The notes: generated from the letters alone by a model not told the origin. A stretch of DNA of 10,970 bases from Burkholderiales bacterium (GCA_005788065.1 SXZD01000276.1:1-10970); one strand, 5' to 3'. Counted from the first letter of the stretch, positions 1 to 6,104 are shown. Translations and numbers: made by a program.

Positions 1-204
1 GCGGACATACGTGACCCGGTAACCTGAAAAACGCAGCCAGCGGCGCACCAGGTCGAACACCACCATCACCCGCGCATGCCCCAGATGGCAATAGTCATAG
101 ACGGTCATGCCGCAGACATACATGCGCACATGGCCGGGCTGAACCGGACTGAAAGCGGCTTTGGATCGGGTCAGGGTGTTGTAAATCTGCAAATCGGAAG
201 ACAT
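1..204 (-). CDS. cysS: Cysteinyl-tRNA synthetase, N-terminal fragment (cut by window edge)
   Basis: Class I aminoacyl-tRNA synthetase that charges tRNA-Cys with cysteine in the cytosol. Only the first 68 codons are present, read leftward from ATG at 204; the frame is still open at base 1. The visible part starts MSSDLQIYNTLTRSK and contains MYVCGMTVYD, where Cys31 matches the zinc ligand known in E. coli CysS, followed by HLGH at residues 40-43, the family's HIGH signature for ATP binding. It continues through FDLVRRWLRFSGYRVTYVR, the usual start of the Rossmann fold. The KMSKS motif and anticodon-binding domain lie outside the window. No clear Shine-Dalgarno sequence precedes the ATG. The gene is divergent from the TPR gene across about 237 bp. 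The family assignment is very secure; whether the full gene is intact cannot be judged here. Confidence 0.96.
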   Translation of the reverse strand, partial: MSSDLQIYNTLTRSKAAFSPVQPGHVRMYVCGMTVYDYCHLGHARVMVVFDLVRRWLRFSGYRVTYVR

Positions 205-309
205 GGGCTGCAATCGTGGCGGAACACTTGGTTTCACGGTTTGTCGGCAATGGCAGACAGCTCCCAAACCTTCGCGGGCAGCGACGGTGCGGCTTTTTGG
301 GGTCCGTAG

Positions 310-337
310 TGCATATTTGCCGAGAGAGTTAACCCAA
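310..337 (-). promoter_or_regulatory. Possible cysS promoter (weak match)
   Basis: Reading the minus strand, TTGGGT (337-332) and TATGCA (315-310) are separated by 16 nt, resembling -35 and -10 hexamers. The match to consensus is modest. It would give cysS a leader of about 100 nt. This is inference from spacing only. Confidence 0.2.
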
Positions 338-384
338 ACAGACAATGCTGGAGGGTTGTGACACCCGATACGGTTTGGTGGCAC

Positions 385-412
385 TTGTTACAATGCTGTT
401 AGAGTATAACAT
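385..412 (+). promoter_or_regulatory. Probable promoter region of the TPR-LDT-ppi-lpxH operon
   Basis: Two overlapping sigma70-like options are visible. The first is TTGTTA (385-390), 16 nt, TAACAT (407-412). The second is an extended -10, TGTTACAAT (386-394), with start expected near 401. Either lies 30-55 nt upstream of the first gene's ATG at 442. An inverted repeat TGTTA-N5-TAACA (397-411) overlaps the first -10 and could be a regulator site. No strong Shine-Dalgarno sequence follows. The rest of 205-441 shows no gene or RNA that I recognise. Confidence 0.45.
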
Positions 413-441
413 TGCGGTCTTTTACCTAAGCCTTGATCCCT

Positions 442-1632
442 ATGCACTTTCCGGTTTCGCGAACTGCCCTGTCCCGACTGCTGGCAGCCCTGCTCGTCAG
501 CGGCTCCATCGGTGCCCTTTCACCGGCCTACGCGGACGAATCAGCCGAGGTCACACGCCTGCTGAAAAACGGCTCACTCGACCAGGCGCTTGCCCGCGCG
601 GACGCATTTCTGGCCAGCAAGCCCCGCGACCCGCAGATGCGTTTCCTCAAGGGTCTGGTACTCACCGAGCAGGGCAAAGCCACCGATGCCATCCGTGTGT
701 TCACCCGGCTCACAGAAGACTACCCCGAACTGCCCGAGCACTATAACAACCTCGCCGTGCTCTATGCCGGCCAAGGCCAGTTCGAGAAGGCACGGCAGTC
801 ACTGGAAACGGCCATCCGTACGCATCCGTCATATGCCACCGCCTACGAAAACCTGGGCGATGTCTATTCCAAGCTGGCCAGCCAGTCCTACGACAAAGCC
901 TTGCAACTGGACACCGGCAACAGCGCTGCGGAAATGAAACTGTCGATGGTGCGCGAAATGATCAGCGGTCGCCGCACGGCCCCCGCACCAGCACCGGCTC
1001 CGGTTGCAACACCGGCCCCCAGCCTGCCAGCGCCTGCGCCTGCCGCGGTTGCCATGGCACAAACACCATCGCCGGCACCGGCCCCAGCCCCAACACCATC
1101 GCCCGCCGCTCTGGCTGCCGCAGCGCGCGCCGCCGCTGCAGCTCAGTCCTCATCGGCACCCAATATTTCGGTGGGCACCATCAGCACCAGTACGCCGGCC
1201 TCATCCGCACCCGCACCTGCGCCCGTGCAGGTGGCCTCTGCGGCACCGGCCAACTCGTCGACTGTCATGGCATCCATGGGGGGCGCCAAAGCCAGCGATG
1301 CCGAAGTCATGCGCACCATCCGCGACTGGGCACAGGCATGGTCCAACCAGAACGTCGAAGACTATCTGGCCTTTTATGCGGGCGAGTTTGAGCCGTCCAA
1401 CGGCGGATCGCGCAGCAGTTGGGAACGCGAACGACGCAGCCGCATCAACGGCAAAGGCCGCATCGAAATCAAGGTTGAGAGCCCCATCATCGTTTATGAC
1501 GGCGGGCAGGCTACCGTGCAGTTCAAGCAGACATATGTGTCAGATCGTTTCACCAACGTCAGCATCAAGACCTTGGTCTTGGCAAAAGCTGGCAGCCGGT
1601 GGATGATCCTGCGTGAGAAGTCTTCAAGCTGA
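442..1632 (+). CDS. Exported TPR protein with Ala/Pro linker and C-terminal NTF2-like domain
   Basis: A 396-residue protein of unknown specific role, probably a periplasmic adaptor. Residues 1-31 form a signal peptide with a basic start, a hydrophobic LLAALLVSGSIGAL stretch and an AYA cleavage site. Residues 34-157 carry TPR-like helical hairpins, for example LPEHYNNLAVLYAGQGQFEK and AYENLGDVYSKL. Residues 178-285 are a low-complexity Ala/Pro/Ser linker. Residues 286-396 resemble an NTF2-like fold (RDWAQAWSNQNVEDYLAFY, SWERERRSRI, and final strands ending GSRWMILREK) of the kind known at the C-terminus of Csd6-type L,D-carboxypeptidases. ATG at 442 is preferred to an in-frame TTG at 433 because the signal peptide begins directly there. 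It is the first gene of a tight operon, 25 nt before the L,D-transpeptidase. There is no catalytic motif, so I infer a scaffold or partner role for the next gene's product. The domain reading is good; the function is not known. Confidence 0.85.
   Translation: MHFPVSRTALSRLLAALLVSGSIGALSPAYADESAEVTRLLKNGSLDQALARADAFLASKPRDPQMRFLKGLVLTEQGKATDAIRVFTRLTEDYPELPEHYNNLAVLYAGQGQFEKARQSLETAIRTHPSYATAYENLGDVYSKLASQSYDKALQLDTGNSAAEMKLSMVREMISGRRTAPAPAPAPVATPAPSLPAPAPAAVAMAQTPSPAPAPAPTPSPAALAAAARAAAAAQSSSAPNISVGTISTSTPASSAPAPAPVQVASAAPANSSTVMASMGGAKASDAEVMRTIRDWAQAWSNQNVEDYLAFYAGEFEPSNGGSRSSWERERRSRINGKGRIEIKVESPIIVYDGGQATVQFKQTYVSDRFTNVSIKTLVLAKAGSRWMILREKSSS
973..1269 (+). repeat. Low-complexity Ala/Pro-encoding repeats (linker region)
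   Basis: Imperfect GC-rich short repeats encode alternating Ala-Pro runs inside the TPR gene. A longer copy, AACACCATCGCC, occurs at 1062-1073 and again at 1092-1103, a 30-nt period that encodes TPSPA twice. Such Pro-Ala stretches form extended flexible spacers in exported proteins. The tract is prone to length change by slippage and creates long shadow frames on both strands. Confidence 0.8.
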
Positions 1633-1657
1633 ACAGGCAAGGCATACAAAAAAACCC

Positions 1658-2890
1658 ATGAAACCCGGCCATCTCAAAAAATTGCTCAACCGACGGCGCA
1701 AGTTGCTGCGTGCAACTGCGTTGTCATTGGCTTTGGGAGCGGCGGGTGCCGCAGGGCCGGGCAGCGCACTGGCCAACACGGCCACCGACAAGCAACTGAA
1801 CCGCCCTGTCAAATATGCGCCAACCGGCAAACCATCAGATGGCGATTGGTCTGATATCCAACCCCCCAAGATTCCGTTTGACCGTCCGCATATCGACGCG
1901 GAGCTGGAGCGCATCTACCGCGAAGTGTCCGACGGCAGGCTCAACCGGGCCATCGACCGGGTCAACTCCCTGATCGACCAGTATCCCAATTTCCGGGTCG
2001 CCTATCTCATCCGCGGAGACCTCTACACCCTGCGCTCCGGCAAGCCGCTTGCCAGCGTGGGGGACGTACGGGACGCACCGCTGAACAAACTGGCCACGTT
2101 GACCGAACTGCGTGAAGAGGCAATTGCGCGACTGCGAGCCTACCGCATCCGGCCCGACCACAATCAGATTCCCCGCGAACTGGTCAACCTGCGTTCAGAC
2201 CAAAAGTATGCCATCCTCGTCGACACACTCCGTTCGCGCCTGTTCATCTACGAAAACGCTGCGGGCGGCGCACCGCGGCTCATCACAGATTTTTACATCA
2301 GCCAGGGCAAAGCCGGGTCCAACAAGATGCGCGAGGGCGACAACAAAACGCCGCTGGGTGTCTACACCATCACCGACCTGCTGCCCAAACACAAACTGAC
2401 CGACTTCTACGGCAGTCTCGCCCTGCCGCTGGACTATCCCAACGAATGGGACAAGCGTCAGGGCAAGACGGGTCACGGCATCTGGCTGCACGGCATTCCG
2501 TCCAACCAGATCAGCCGTCCGCCCAAGGCCAGTGAAGGCTGTGTAGTGCTGTCCAACGCCGACATCGACAAACTGCAGCGTTATGTCAAAGTCGGCAACA
2601 CACCGGTGCTGATTACCGAGAACATCAACTTCATCGCCAAGAACATCTGGCTGTCAGAGCGTCAGGACATCCTGCGCGTACTGGCCAGCGTGCGCACCAC
2701 CACCGGGCGCGAAATCAACCCGGCGCAGGCAGCCATCATGCGCTATCCGGCCGAGAACGACATGCTGGTGGTCAGCATCGACGAAAAGCCTGCCAAATCC
2801 AACAGCAAACACGCACCTGCCCGCAGACAGATATACTGGCAGCGGGACGGTCGTGAATGGAGAGTCGTACATGAAGCACAAACCAGCTGA
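1658..2890 (+). CDS. YkuD-family L,D-transpeptidase/L,D-carboxypeptidase, exported
   Basis: A 410-residue periplasmic peptidoglycan enzyme. Family members use a cysteine nucleophile either to cross-link or to trim stem peptides. Residues 1-39 form a signal peptide (basic LKKLLNRRRKLLR, hydrophobic core, ALA cleavage site). Residues 80-130 form a TPR-like hairpin similar to that of the upstream protein. The YkuD domain spans about 183-320, with KTPLGVYTI, WLHG (His278) and SEGC (nucleophile Cys295). The usual signature is [S/T]HGC; here Glu replaces that His, and no Arg follows the Cys. Residues 330-410 end in strands (RQIYWQRDGREWRVVHE) that resemble the tail of the NTF2-like domain in the gene before. 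Start: ATG 1658 is chosen over GTG 1613, which lies inside the previous gene, because the signal peptide begins at 1658. The last 20 nt overlap the ppi gene. The family is certain; transpeptidase versus carboxypeptidase activity is not resolved. Confidence 0.92.
   Translation: MKPGHLKKLLNRRRKLLRATALSLALGAAGAAGPGSALANTATDKQLNRPVKYAPTGKPSDGDWSDIQPPKIPFDRPHIDAELERIYREVSDGRLNRAIDRVNSLIDQYPNFRVAYLIRGDLYTLRSGKPLASVGDVRDAPLNKLATLTELREEAIARLRAYRIRPDHNQIPRELVNLRSDQKYAILVDTLRSRLFIYENAAGGAPRLITDFYISQGKAGSNKMREGDNKTPLGVYTITDLLPKHKLTDFYGSLALPLDYPNEWDKRQGKTGHGIWLHGIPSNQISRPPKASEGCVVLSNADIDKLQRYVKVGNTPVLITENINFIAKNIWLSERQDILRVLASVRTTTGREINPAQAAIMRYPAENDMLVVSIDEKPAKSNSKHAPARRQIYWQRDGREWRVVHEAQTS
2859..2864 (+). 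promoter_or_regulatory. Shine-Dalgarno of the cyclophilin gene (inside the LDT gene)
   Basis: GGAGAG lies 6 nt before ATG 2871, within the last codons of the L,D-transpeptidase gene. It decides the start in favour of 2871 over the in-frame GTG at 2853, and supports translation of the signal-peptide form. Confidence 0.75.
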
Positions 2891-3494
2891 ACTCCGGCGT
2901 CGCCTGATGGCGGCAACGGCGCTGGCCAGCACCCTGTCCCTGCTCAGCCCGCTGGCTGCAGCACAAAACACCACCCGAAACAAATCAAAATCCGGAAAAC
3001 CCATGGTCAGATTTGAAACCACTGCCGGTGTCATCGACATCGAGCTGTATGCCGACAAGGCCCCCAAAACCGTTGCCAACTTCCTCGAATACGTCAACAG
3101 CGGCCACTATTCCAACACCGTGTTTCACCGTGTCATCAACGGGTTCATGATTCAGGGTGGCGGCATGGAGCCTGGCATGCGCCAGAAACCCGCTCCCAAA
3201 ACTGTCGAGAACGAAGCCAACAACGGCCTGCGCAACGACCGCTACACAGTGGCCATGGCACGCACCAACGACCCGCATTCGGCCAGTGCGCAGTTCTTCA
3301 TCAACGTTGCCGACAACGATTTCCTCAACTTCCGCAGCCCCACTCCACAAGGCTGGGGTTACTGCGTGTTCGGCGAAGTGGTGGCGGGCAAGGAAGTGGT
3401 CGATGCCATCAAGGGCGTCAAAACCACGACCAAAGGCTTTCACCAGGACGTGCCGGTTGAGGACATCACCATCACCAAGGCATCGGTCATCTAA
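2871..3494 (+). CDS. Peptidyl-prolyl cis-trans isomerase, PpiB-type cyclophilin with signal peptide
   Basis: A 207-residue cyclophilin that accelerates proline isomerisation during folding. The catalytic core (residues 46-207) is close to cytosolic PpiB: FHRVINGFMIQGGG with catalytic Arg87, MARTNDPHSASAQFFIN, and QGWGYCVFGEVV with the PpiB-type Trp, ending HQDVPVEDI. Residues 1-31 are a signal peptide (ELRRRLMAATALA, Leu-rich core, AAA cleavage site), joined by a short NTTRNKSKSGKP spacer. This combination is odd, because PpiB proteins normally start at the equivalent of Met45 (3003) and are cytosolic, while the exported paralogue PpiA has a different core. The start at 2871 has a good Shine-Dalgarno sequence and overlaps the upstream gene by 20 nt, so translation is probably coupled. 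A fusion of tandem ppiA and ppiB, or two alternative starts, could explain it. Enzyme identity is very secure; location is inferred. Confidence 0.93.
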   Translation: MKHKPAELRRRLMAATALASTLSLLSPLAAAQNTTRNKSKSGKPMVRFETTAGVIDIELYADKAPKTVANFLEYVNSGHYSNTVFHRVINGFMIQGGGMEPGMRQKPAPKTVENEANNGLRNDRYTVAMARTNDPHSASAQFFINVADNDFLNFRSPTPQGWGYCVFGEVVAGKEVVDAIKGVKTTTKGFHQDVPVEDITITKASVI

Positions 3495-3508
3495 GGTCGT
3501 TAAAGACC
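3495..3508 (+). other. Small inverted repeat between ppi stop and lpxH start
   Basis: GGTC (3495-3498) and GACC (3505-3508) flank a 6-nt loop in the 21-nt gap before lpxH. There is no T-tract, so it is not a convincing terminator. It occupies the place where a ribosome-binding site would be expected. Confidence 0.3.
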
Positions 3509-3515
3509 CTGTCTG

Positions 3516-4310
3516 ATGAGGCCAGCCCAGCAACTGCTGCTATTGTCCGACTTGCACCTGTCTGCAGATACGCCGCGCACACTGGCGGCGGTCTGCACAG
3601 CACTTCGGGTCCATGCGGCATCTGGCACTGCCATTGCATTGCTGGGCGATATTTTCGAATACTGGGTTGGTGACGACCACGACACGGACGTGGCCGAGGC
3701 GCTGGCGCAGGCCTGCCAAAAGGCCGCACATCAGGGCGCCAATCTGTATTTCATGCACGGCAACCGCGACTTTCTGGTTGGTGAACGCTACCTGCAACGC
3801 TGTGGCATGACGCTGCTGCCCGACCCTTGGCACGGTGTACTTTTCAGCACGCCCACCGCGCTGTCGCATGGCGACATGCTATGTACCGACGACCATGCCT
3901 ACCAGCAGTTCCGCAGCATGAGCCGCAACCCCCAATGGCAGTCTGATTTCCTGTCCAAACCGTTGGAGCAACGGGTGGCCTATGCGCAGCACTTGCGGGC
4001 AGAAAGCATGAAAAACAAGGCTGCAAGCCAGCTCTCCCAAAACGGGGCAACTGCAGACATCATGGACGTCAACGCGGCGACCGTCGTCTCTGCCATGGCG
4101 GGTCAGTGGCCTGATGGCAGCCAGACACCGGCCTGCGTCAGATTGATTCACGGGCACACCCACCGCCCCGCTGAGCATGACCATCAAACCACCGACGGAC
4201 AGTCCTTGACCCGATGGGTGCTGCCGGACTGGGACTTTGATACGCCGGGGGCTGAGCGCGGCCATTTGCTACGGGTAGATGCGGACGGAGTCACGCGCCT
4301 TGGCCTGTAA
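3516..4310 (+). CDS. lpxH: UDP-2,3-diacylglucosamine diphosphatase
   Basis: A 264-residue metal-dependent phosphoesterase that cleaves UDP-2,3-diacylglucosamine to lipid X plus UMP, the fourth step of lipid A synthesis, at the inner face of the cytoplasmic membrane. The calcineurin-like metal motifs appear in order: SDLHL (Asp12, His14), LLGDIFEYWVGDD (Asp44), MHGNRDF (Asn82, Arg83, Asp84), SHGD (His117) and IHGHTHRP (His211, His213). Their spacing matches LpxH. The length is slightly above the roughly 240 residues of E. coli LpxH, partly from the segment around 165-205. ATG 3516 is the only sensible start, since an in-frame TAA lies at 3501-3503; no Shine-Dalgarno sequence is visible, so translation may depend on ribosomes finishing the ppi gene 21 nt upstream. 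It closes an operon of envelope genes. The identification is secure. Confidence 0.96.
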   Translation: MRPAQQLLLLSDLHLSADTPRTLAAVCTALRVHAASGTAIALLGDIFEYWVGDDHDTDVAEALAQACQKAAHQGANLYFMHGNRDFLVGERYLQRCGMTLLPDPWHGVLFSTPTALSHGDMLCTDDHAYQQFRSMSRNPQWQSDFLSKPLEQRVAYAQHLRAESMKNKAASQLSQNGATADIMDVNAATVVSAMAGQWPDGSQTPACVRLIHGHTHRPAEHDHQTTDGQSLTRWVLPDWDFDTPGAERGHLLRVDADGVTRLGL

Positions 4311-4347
4311 CGCGTGTTGCGTGAAGCCGAGGGCTTTCATGCAGGTA

Positions 4348-4376
4348 AACGGGAAACCGGAGCCTGTATTCCCGTT
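4348..4376. terminator. Hairpin between convergent lpxH and cysE, probable bidirectional terminator
   Basis: AACGGGAA (4348-4355) and TTCCCGTT (4369-4376) form a perfect 8-bp stem with a 13-nt loop in the 69-bp gap between the convergent stop codons. It ends 3 nt short of the cysE stop codon. T-runs are short on both sides (GTTGTTC on plus, TTTACC on minus), so intrinsic termination would be weak. A smaller stem, AAGCC-GAG-GGCTT, lies just upstream at 4324-4336. Confidence 0.5.
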
Positions 4377-4379
4377 GTT

Positions 4380-5147
4380 CTAATCATCCACCAGCCGGTT
4401 GAGTTGCTGCAGGGCCGTCTGATCGGCAGCGGCCTGCACATTGGCAGCCCCTACGGCATCACCCATCCCGGCCTGCCGCAAAGCGGCCTCCAGTTGTTCG
4501 ATGCGTCGCTGCTGCGCAATGGCCTGATCTATCAATCCGTGCAATGCCCGGGTCAATGGATCGTCGGTATCGCTGCTGACACCGTAAGCAGAAAAGCCCA
4601 TGCGGTTGGCAGCCTGCTCGCGCTGCAGTTCAACCCCGGGATGAATGATGCGAGCCGGATTACCCACGGCAGTCGCACCGGCCGGCACGGGTTTTGTGAC
4701 AACTGCATTCGAACCGATCTTGGCACCGGCTCCCACAGAAAAAGGTCCGAGCACCTTGGCTCCGGCCCCCACGATCACACCCTTTTCCAGCGTGGGGTGA
4801 CGTTTACCACGGTCCAGCGACACCCCACCCAGAGTCACGCCCTGATAGATGGTGCAATCGTCTCCGATTTCAGCCGTTTCACCGATCACGACACCCATGC
4901 CATGGTCGATGAACACGCGTCGCCCGACCCGGGCACCCGGATGAATTTCGATGCCGGTCAACCAGCGCGATACCTGCGAAATCCAACGAGCCAATGTGGT
5001 CAGTCCTGCCCCCCAGGCCAGATGCGCCCACCGGTGAAGCACCAGCGCATGCAGGCCCGGATAGCACAGCGCCACCTCCAGGCCACTGCGCGCGGCGGGG
5101 TCCTTGATGCGGATGTTGGCGATATCTTCCCGAATGCGATTGAACAT
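4380..5147 (-). CDS. cysE: Serine O-acetyltransferase
   Basis: A 255-residue acyltransferase that makes O-acetylserine from serine and acetyl-CoA, the committed step of cysteine synthesis. The helical N-terminus is short (MFNRIREDIANIRIKDPAAR, then LEVALCYPGLHAL), as in the short form rather than the 273-residue E. coli type. A left-handed beta-helix of hexapeptide repeats covers about residues 66-165, with catalytic Asp81-His82 in FIDHGMGVVIGE and His117 in RHPTL. Residues 196-228 look like a coiled coil, and the chain ends LNRLVDD, without the C-terminal Ile that docks into cysteine synthase in well-studied CysE proteins. ATG 5147 is preferred over an in-frame TTG at 5156. The start is 5 nt after the trmJ stop and lacks a good Shine-Dalgarno sequence, suggesting translational coupling. 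Placement on the same strand as trmJ implies co-transcription. The identity is secure. Confidence 0.95.
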   Translation of the reverse strand: MFNRIREDIANIRIKDPAARSGLEVALCYPGLHALVLHRWAHLAWGAGLTTLARWISQVSRWLTGIEIHPGARVGRRVFIDHGMGVVIGETAEIGDDCTIYQGVTLGGVSLDRGKRHPTLEKGVIVGAGAKVLGPFSVGAGAKIGSNAVVTKPVPAGATAVGNPARIIHPGVELQREQAANRMGFSAYGVSSDTDDPLTRALHGLIDQAIAQQRRIEQLEAALRQAGMGDAVGAANVQAAADQTALQQLNRLVDD

Positions 5148-5152
5148 GCGTC

Positions 5153-6019
5153 TCAATGATGGTCGTTGGTTGGGTGATCAGGTCCGGCTGCGTCGTATTT
5201 CTGTCTGGCCTTGTCAACGGCCGGCGCCAGAGCCTCCCATTCTGCCCGATACCAGCGTCCTTGCGAAATCCGCACCACATCGGAGAGGAATCCGTGCAGC
5301 ATGTCCACCTCCTCCCGCTCAAGCCGGGACTTCTGCAACAGCCGTCGCATGCGGGGTACCAGTCGCTTGGGTTTGTCCGGATTCAGAAAGTCCACCGCTT
5401 CCATGGCCCGCAGAAAATGTTCGAACAGGCGCTCGACCGCAGGTCCATCCGCTACACTGGCAGCAACCCCGCTGACATCCCCGCCCTGCCCCAAAGCCAG
5501 CACCGCCTTGCGAACCTCCCAGCACAGCAACTGCACCGCTTGCGACAGATTCAGCGATGCATACGCCGGGTTGGCCGGAATCATGGCATGCACATCAGCG
5601 CGCAACAGTTCGTCATTGGACAGGCCGGTGCGCTCGCAGCCGAAAATCACAGCGACCTCCCCTTGTGAAGGCGCAGACTGCAATTGCATCACAAGACCGG
5701 CGACCGCCTGCGGCGCATCCAGCAACGGTGGGCCCAGCTCGCGCTCGCGTGAGGATGTTGCAATCGACCAGACACAACCGGCCAATGCATCCGGCAAAGT
5801 GTCTACCACCCGGGCAGCTGCCAGAACGTCAGTCGCCCCGCTTGAGAGAGTGACCGCCTCAGGGTCTTTGTGCACATCGGACTTGCGGGGTGAGACCAGC
5901 CACAATTGCGACAACCCCATGGTTTTGAGCGCACGGGCGCAAGCGCCCACATTGCCCGCATGCGAGGGCGACACCAGCACAACCCGTATCCGGTCAAGCC
6001 AAACAGACTCCGGCAACAC
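5153..6019 (-). CDS. trmJ: tRNA (cytidine/uridine-32-2'-O)-methyltransferase
   Basis: A 288-residue SPOUT-class enzyme that uses S-adenosylmethionine to methylate the 2'-OH of nucleotide 32 in tRNA anticodon loops. The knotted catalytic domain shows the three SPOUT motifs: VLVSPSHAGNVGACARALKT (residues 14-33, with Asn23), VIFGCERTGLSNDEL (124-138) and IPANPAYASLNLSQAVQLL (147-165). The C-terminal extension (about 205-245, DFLNPDKPKRLVPRMRRLL) is the one typical of TrmJ. The start is a GTG at 6019, supported by a strong GGAGGAG seven nucleotides upstream; the next codon, TTG 6016, is a less likely start. It is the first gene of a trmJ-cysE pair and is divergent from suhB, an arrangement I recall as common in betaproteobacteria. 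The length is slightly above the roughly 245 residues of E. coli TrmJ. Identity is very secure. Confidence 0.96.
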   Translation of the reverse strand: MLPESVWLDRIRVVLVSPSHAGNVGACARALKTMGLSQLWLVSPRKSDVHKDPEAVTLSSGATDVLAAARVVDTLPDALAGCVWSIATSSRERELGPPLLDAPQAVAGLVMQLQSAPSQGEVAVIFGCERTGLSNDELLRADVHAMIPANPAYASLNLSQAVQLLCWEVRKAVLALGQGGDVSGVAASVADGPAVERLFEHFLRAMEAVDFLNPDKPKRLVPRMRRLLQKSRLEREEVDMLHGFLSDVVRISQGRWYRAEWEALAPAVDKARQKYDAAGPDHPTNDHH

Positions 6020-6026
6020 TGCAGTA

Positions 6027-6033
6027 CTCCTCC
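6027..6033 (-). promoter_or_regulatory. Strong Shine-Dalgarno of trmJ
   Basis: On the minus strand GGAGGAG is followed by 7 nt and then GTG (6019). This is the best ribosome-binding site in the window and fixes a GTG start for trmJ. Confidence 0.85.
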
Positions 6034-6041
6034 AGACCCAT

Positions 6042-6047
6042 TACAAT
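6042..6047 (+). promoter_or_regulatory. Probable -10 element of suhB
   Basis: TACAAT in the context CATTACAATAG lies in the 85-bp gap between divergent trmJ and suhB. It predicts a transcript start near 6054 and a leader of about 50 nt before ATG 6105. I find no clear -35 at the normal distance. Confidence 0.45.
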
Positions 6048-6052
6048 AGCGG

Positions 6053-6082
6053 GTTATCGCACAATTACCGGCCTGCCGGCAA
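6053..6082 (-). promoter_or_regulatory. Possible trmJ-cysE promoter
   Basis: On the minus strand TTGCCG (6082-6077) and GATAAC (6058-6053) are 18 nt apart and point into trmJ. The match is moderate. It interleaves with the suhB -10 element, so the two promoters would compete in this short divergent gap. Confidence 0.3.
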
Positions 6083-6104
6083 ACCTGAAAGACGGTCTCC
6101 CATC

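Noticed and set aside
433..441. TTG start for the TPR gene
   Set aside because: ATG at 442 begins the signal peptide directly and is a better start codon; the TTG adds only three residues.
345..746. 133-codon open frame starting upstream of the TPR gene
   Set aside because: It overlaps the TPR gene in another frame, has no signal peptide or domain, and the overlapping frame has strong TPR character.
973..1269. Repetitive tract considered as a CRISPR array or tandem satellite
   Set aside because: Repeats are short, irregular and in frame, encoding an Ala/Pro linker; no uniform repeat-spacer pattern exists.
1613..1657. GTG start for the L,D-transpeptidase gene
   Set aside because: It would put 15 polar residues before the signal peptide and overlap the previous gene; ATG 1658 fits export.
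4314..5159. 281-codon plus-strand open frame opposite cysE
   Set aside because: The minus strand encodes a clear serine acetyltransferase; the plus frame shows no recognisable domain.
5211..6104. Long open frame upstream of and in phase with suhB
   Set aside because: It is antisense to trmJ, composition is Ser/Arg-rich without domain character, and SuhB homology begins at 6105. It is a by-product of codon bias.
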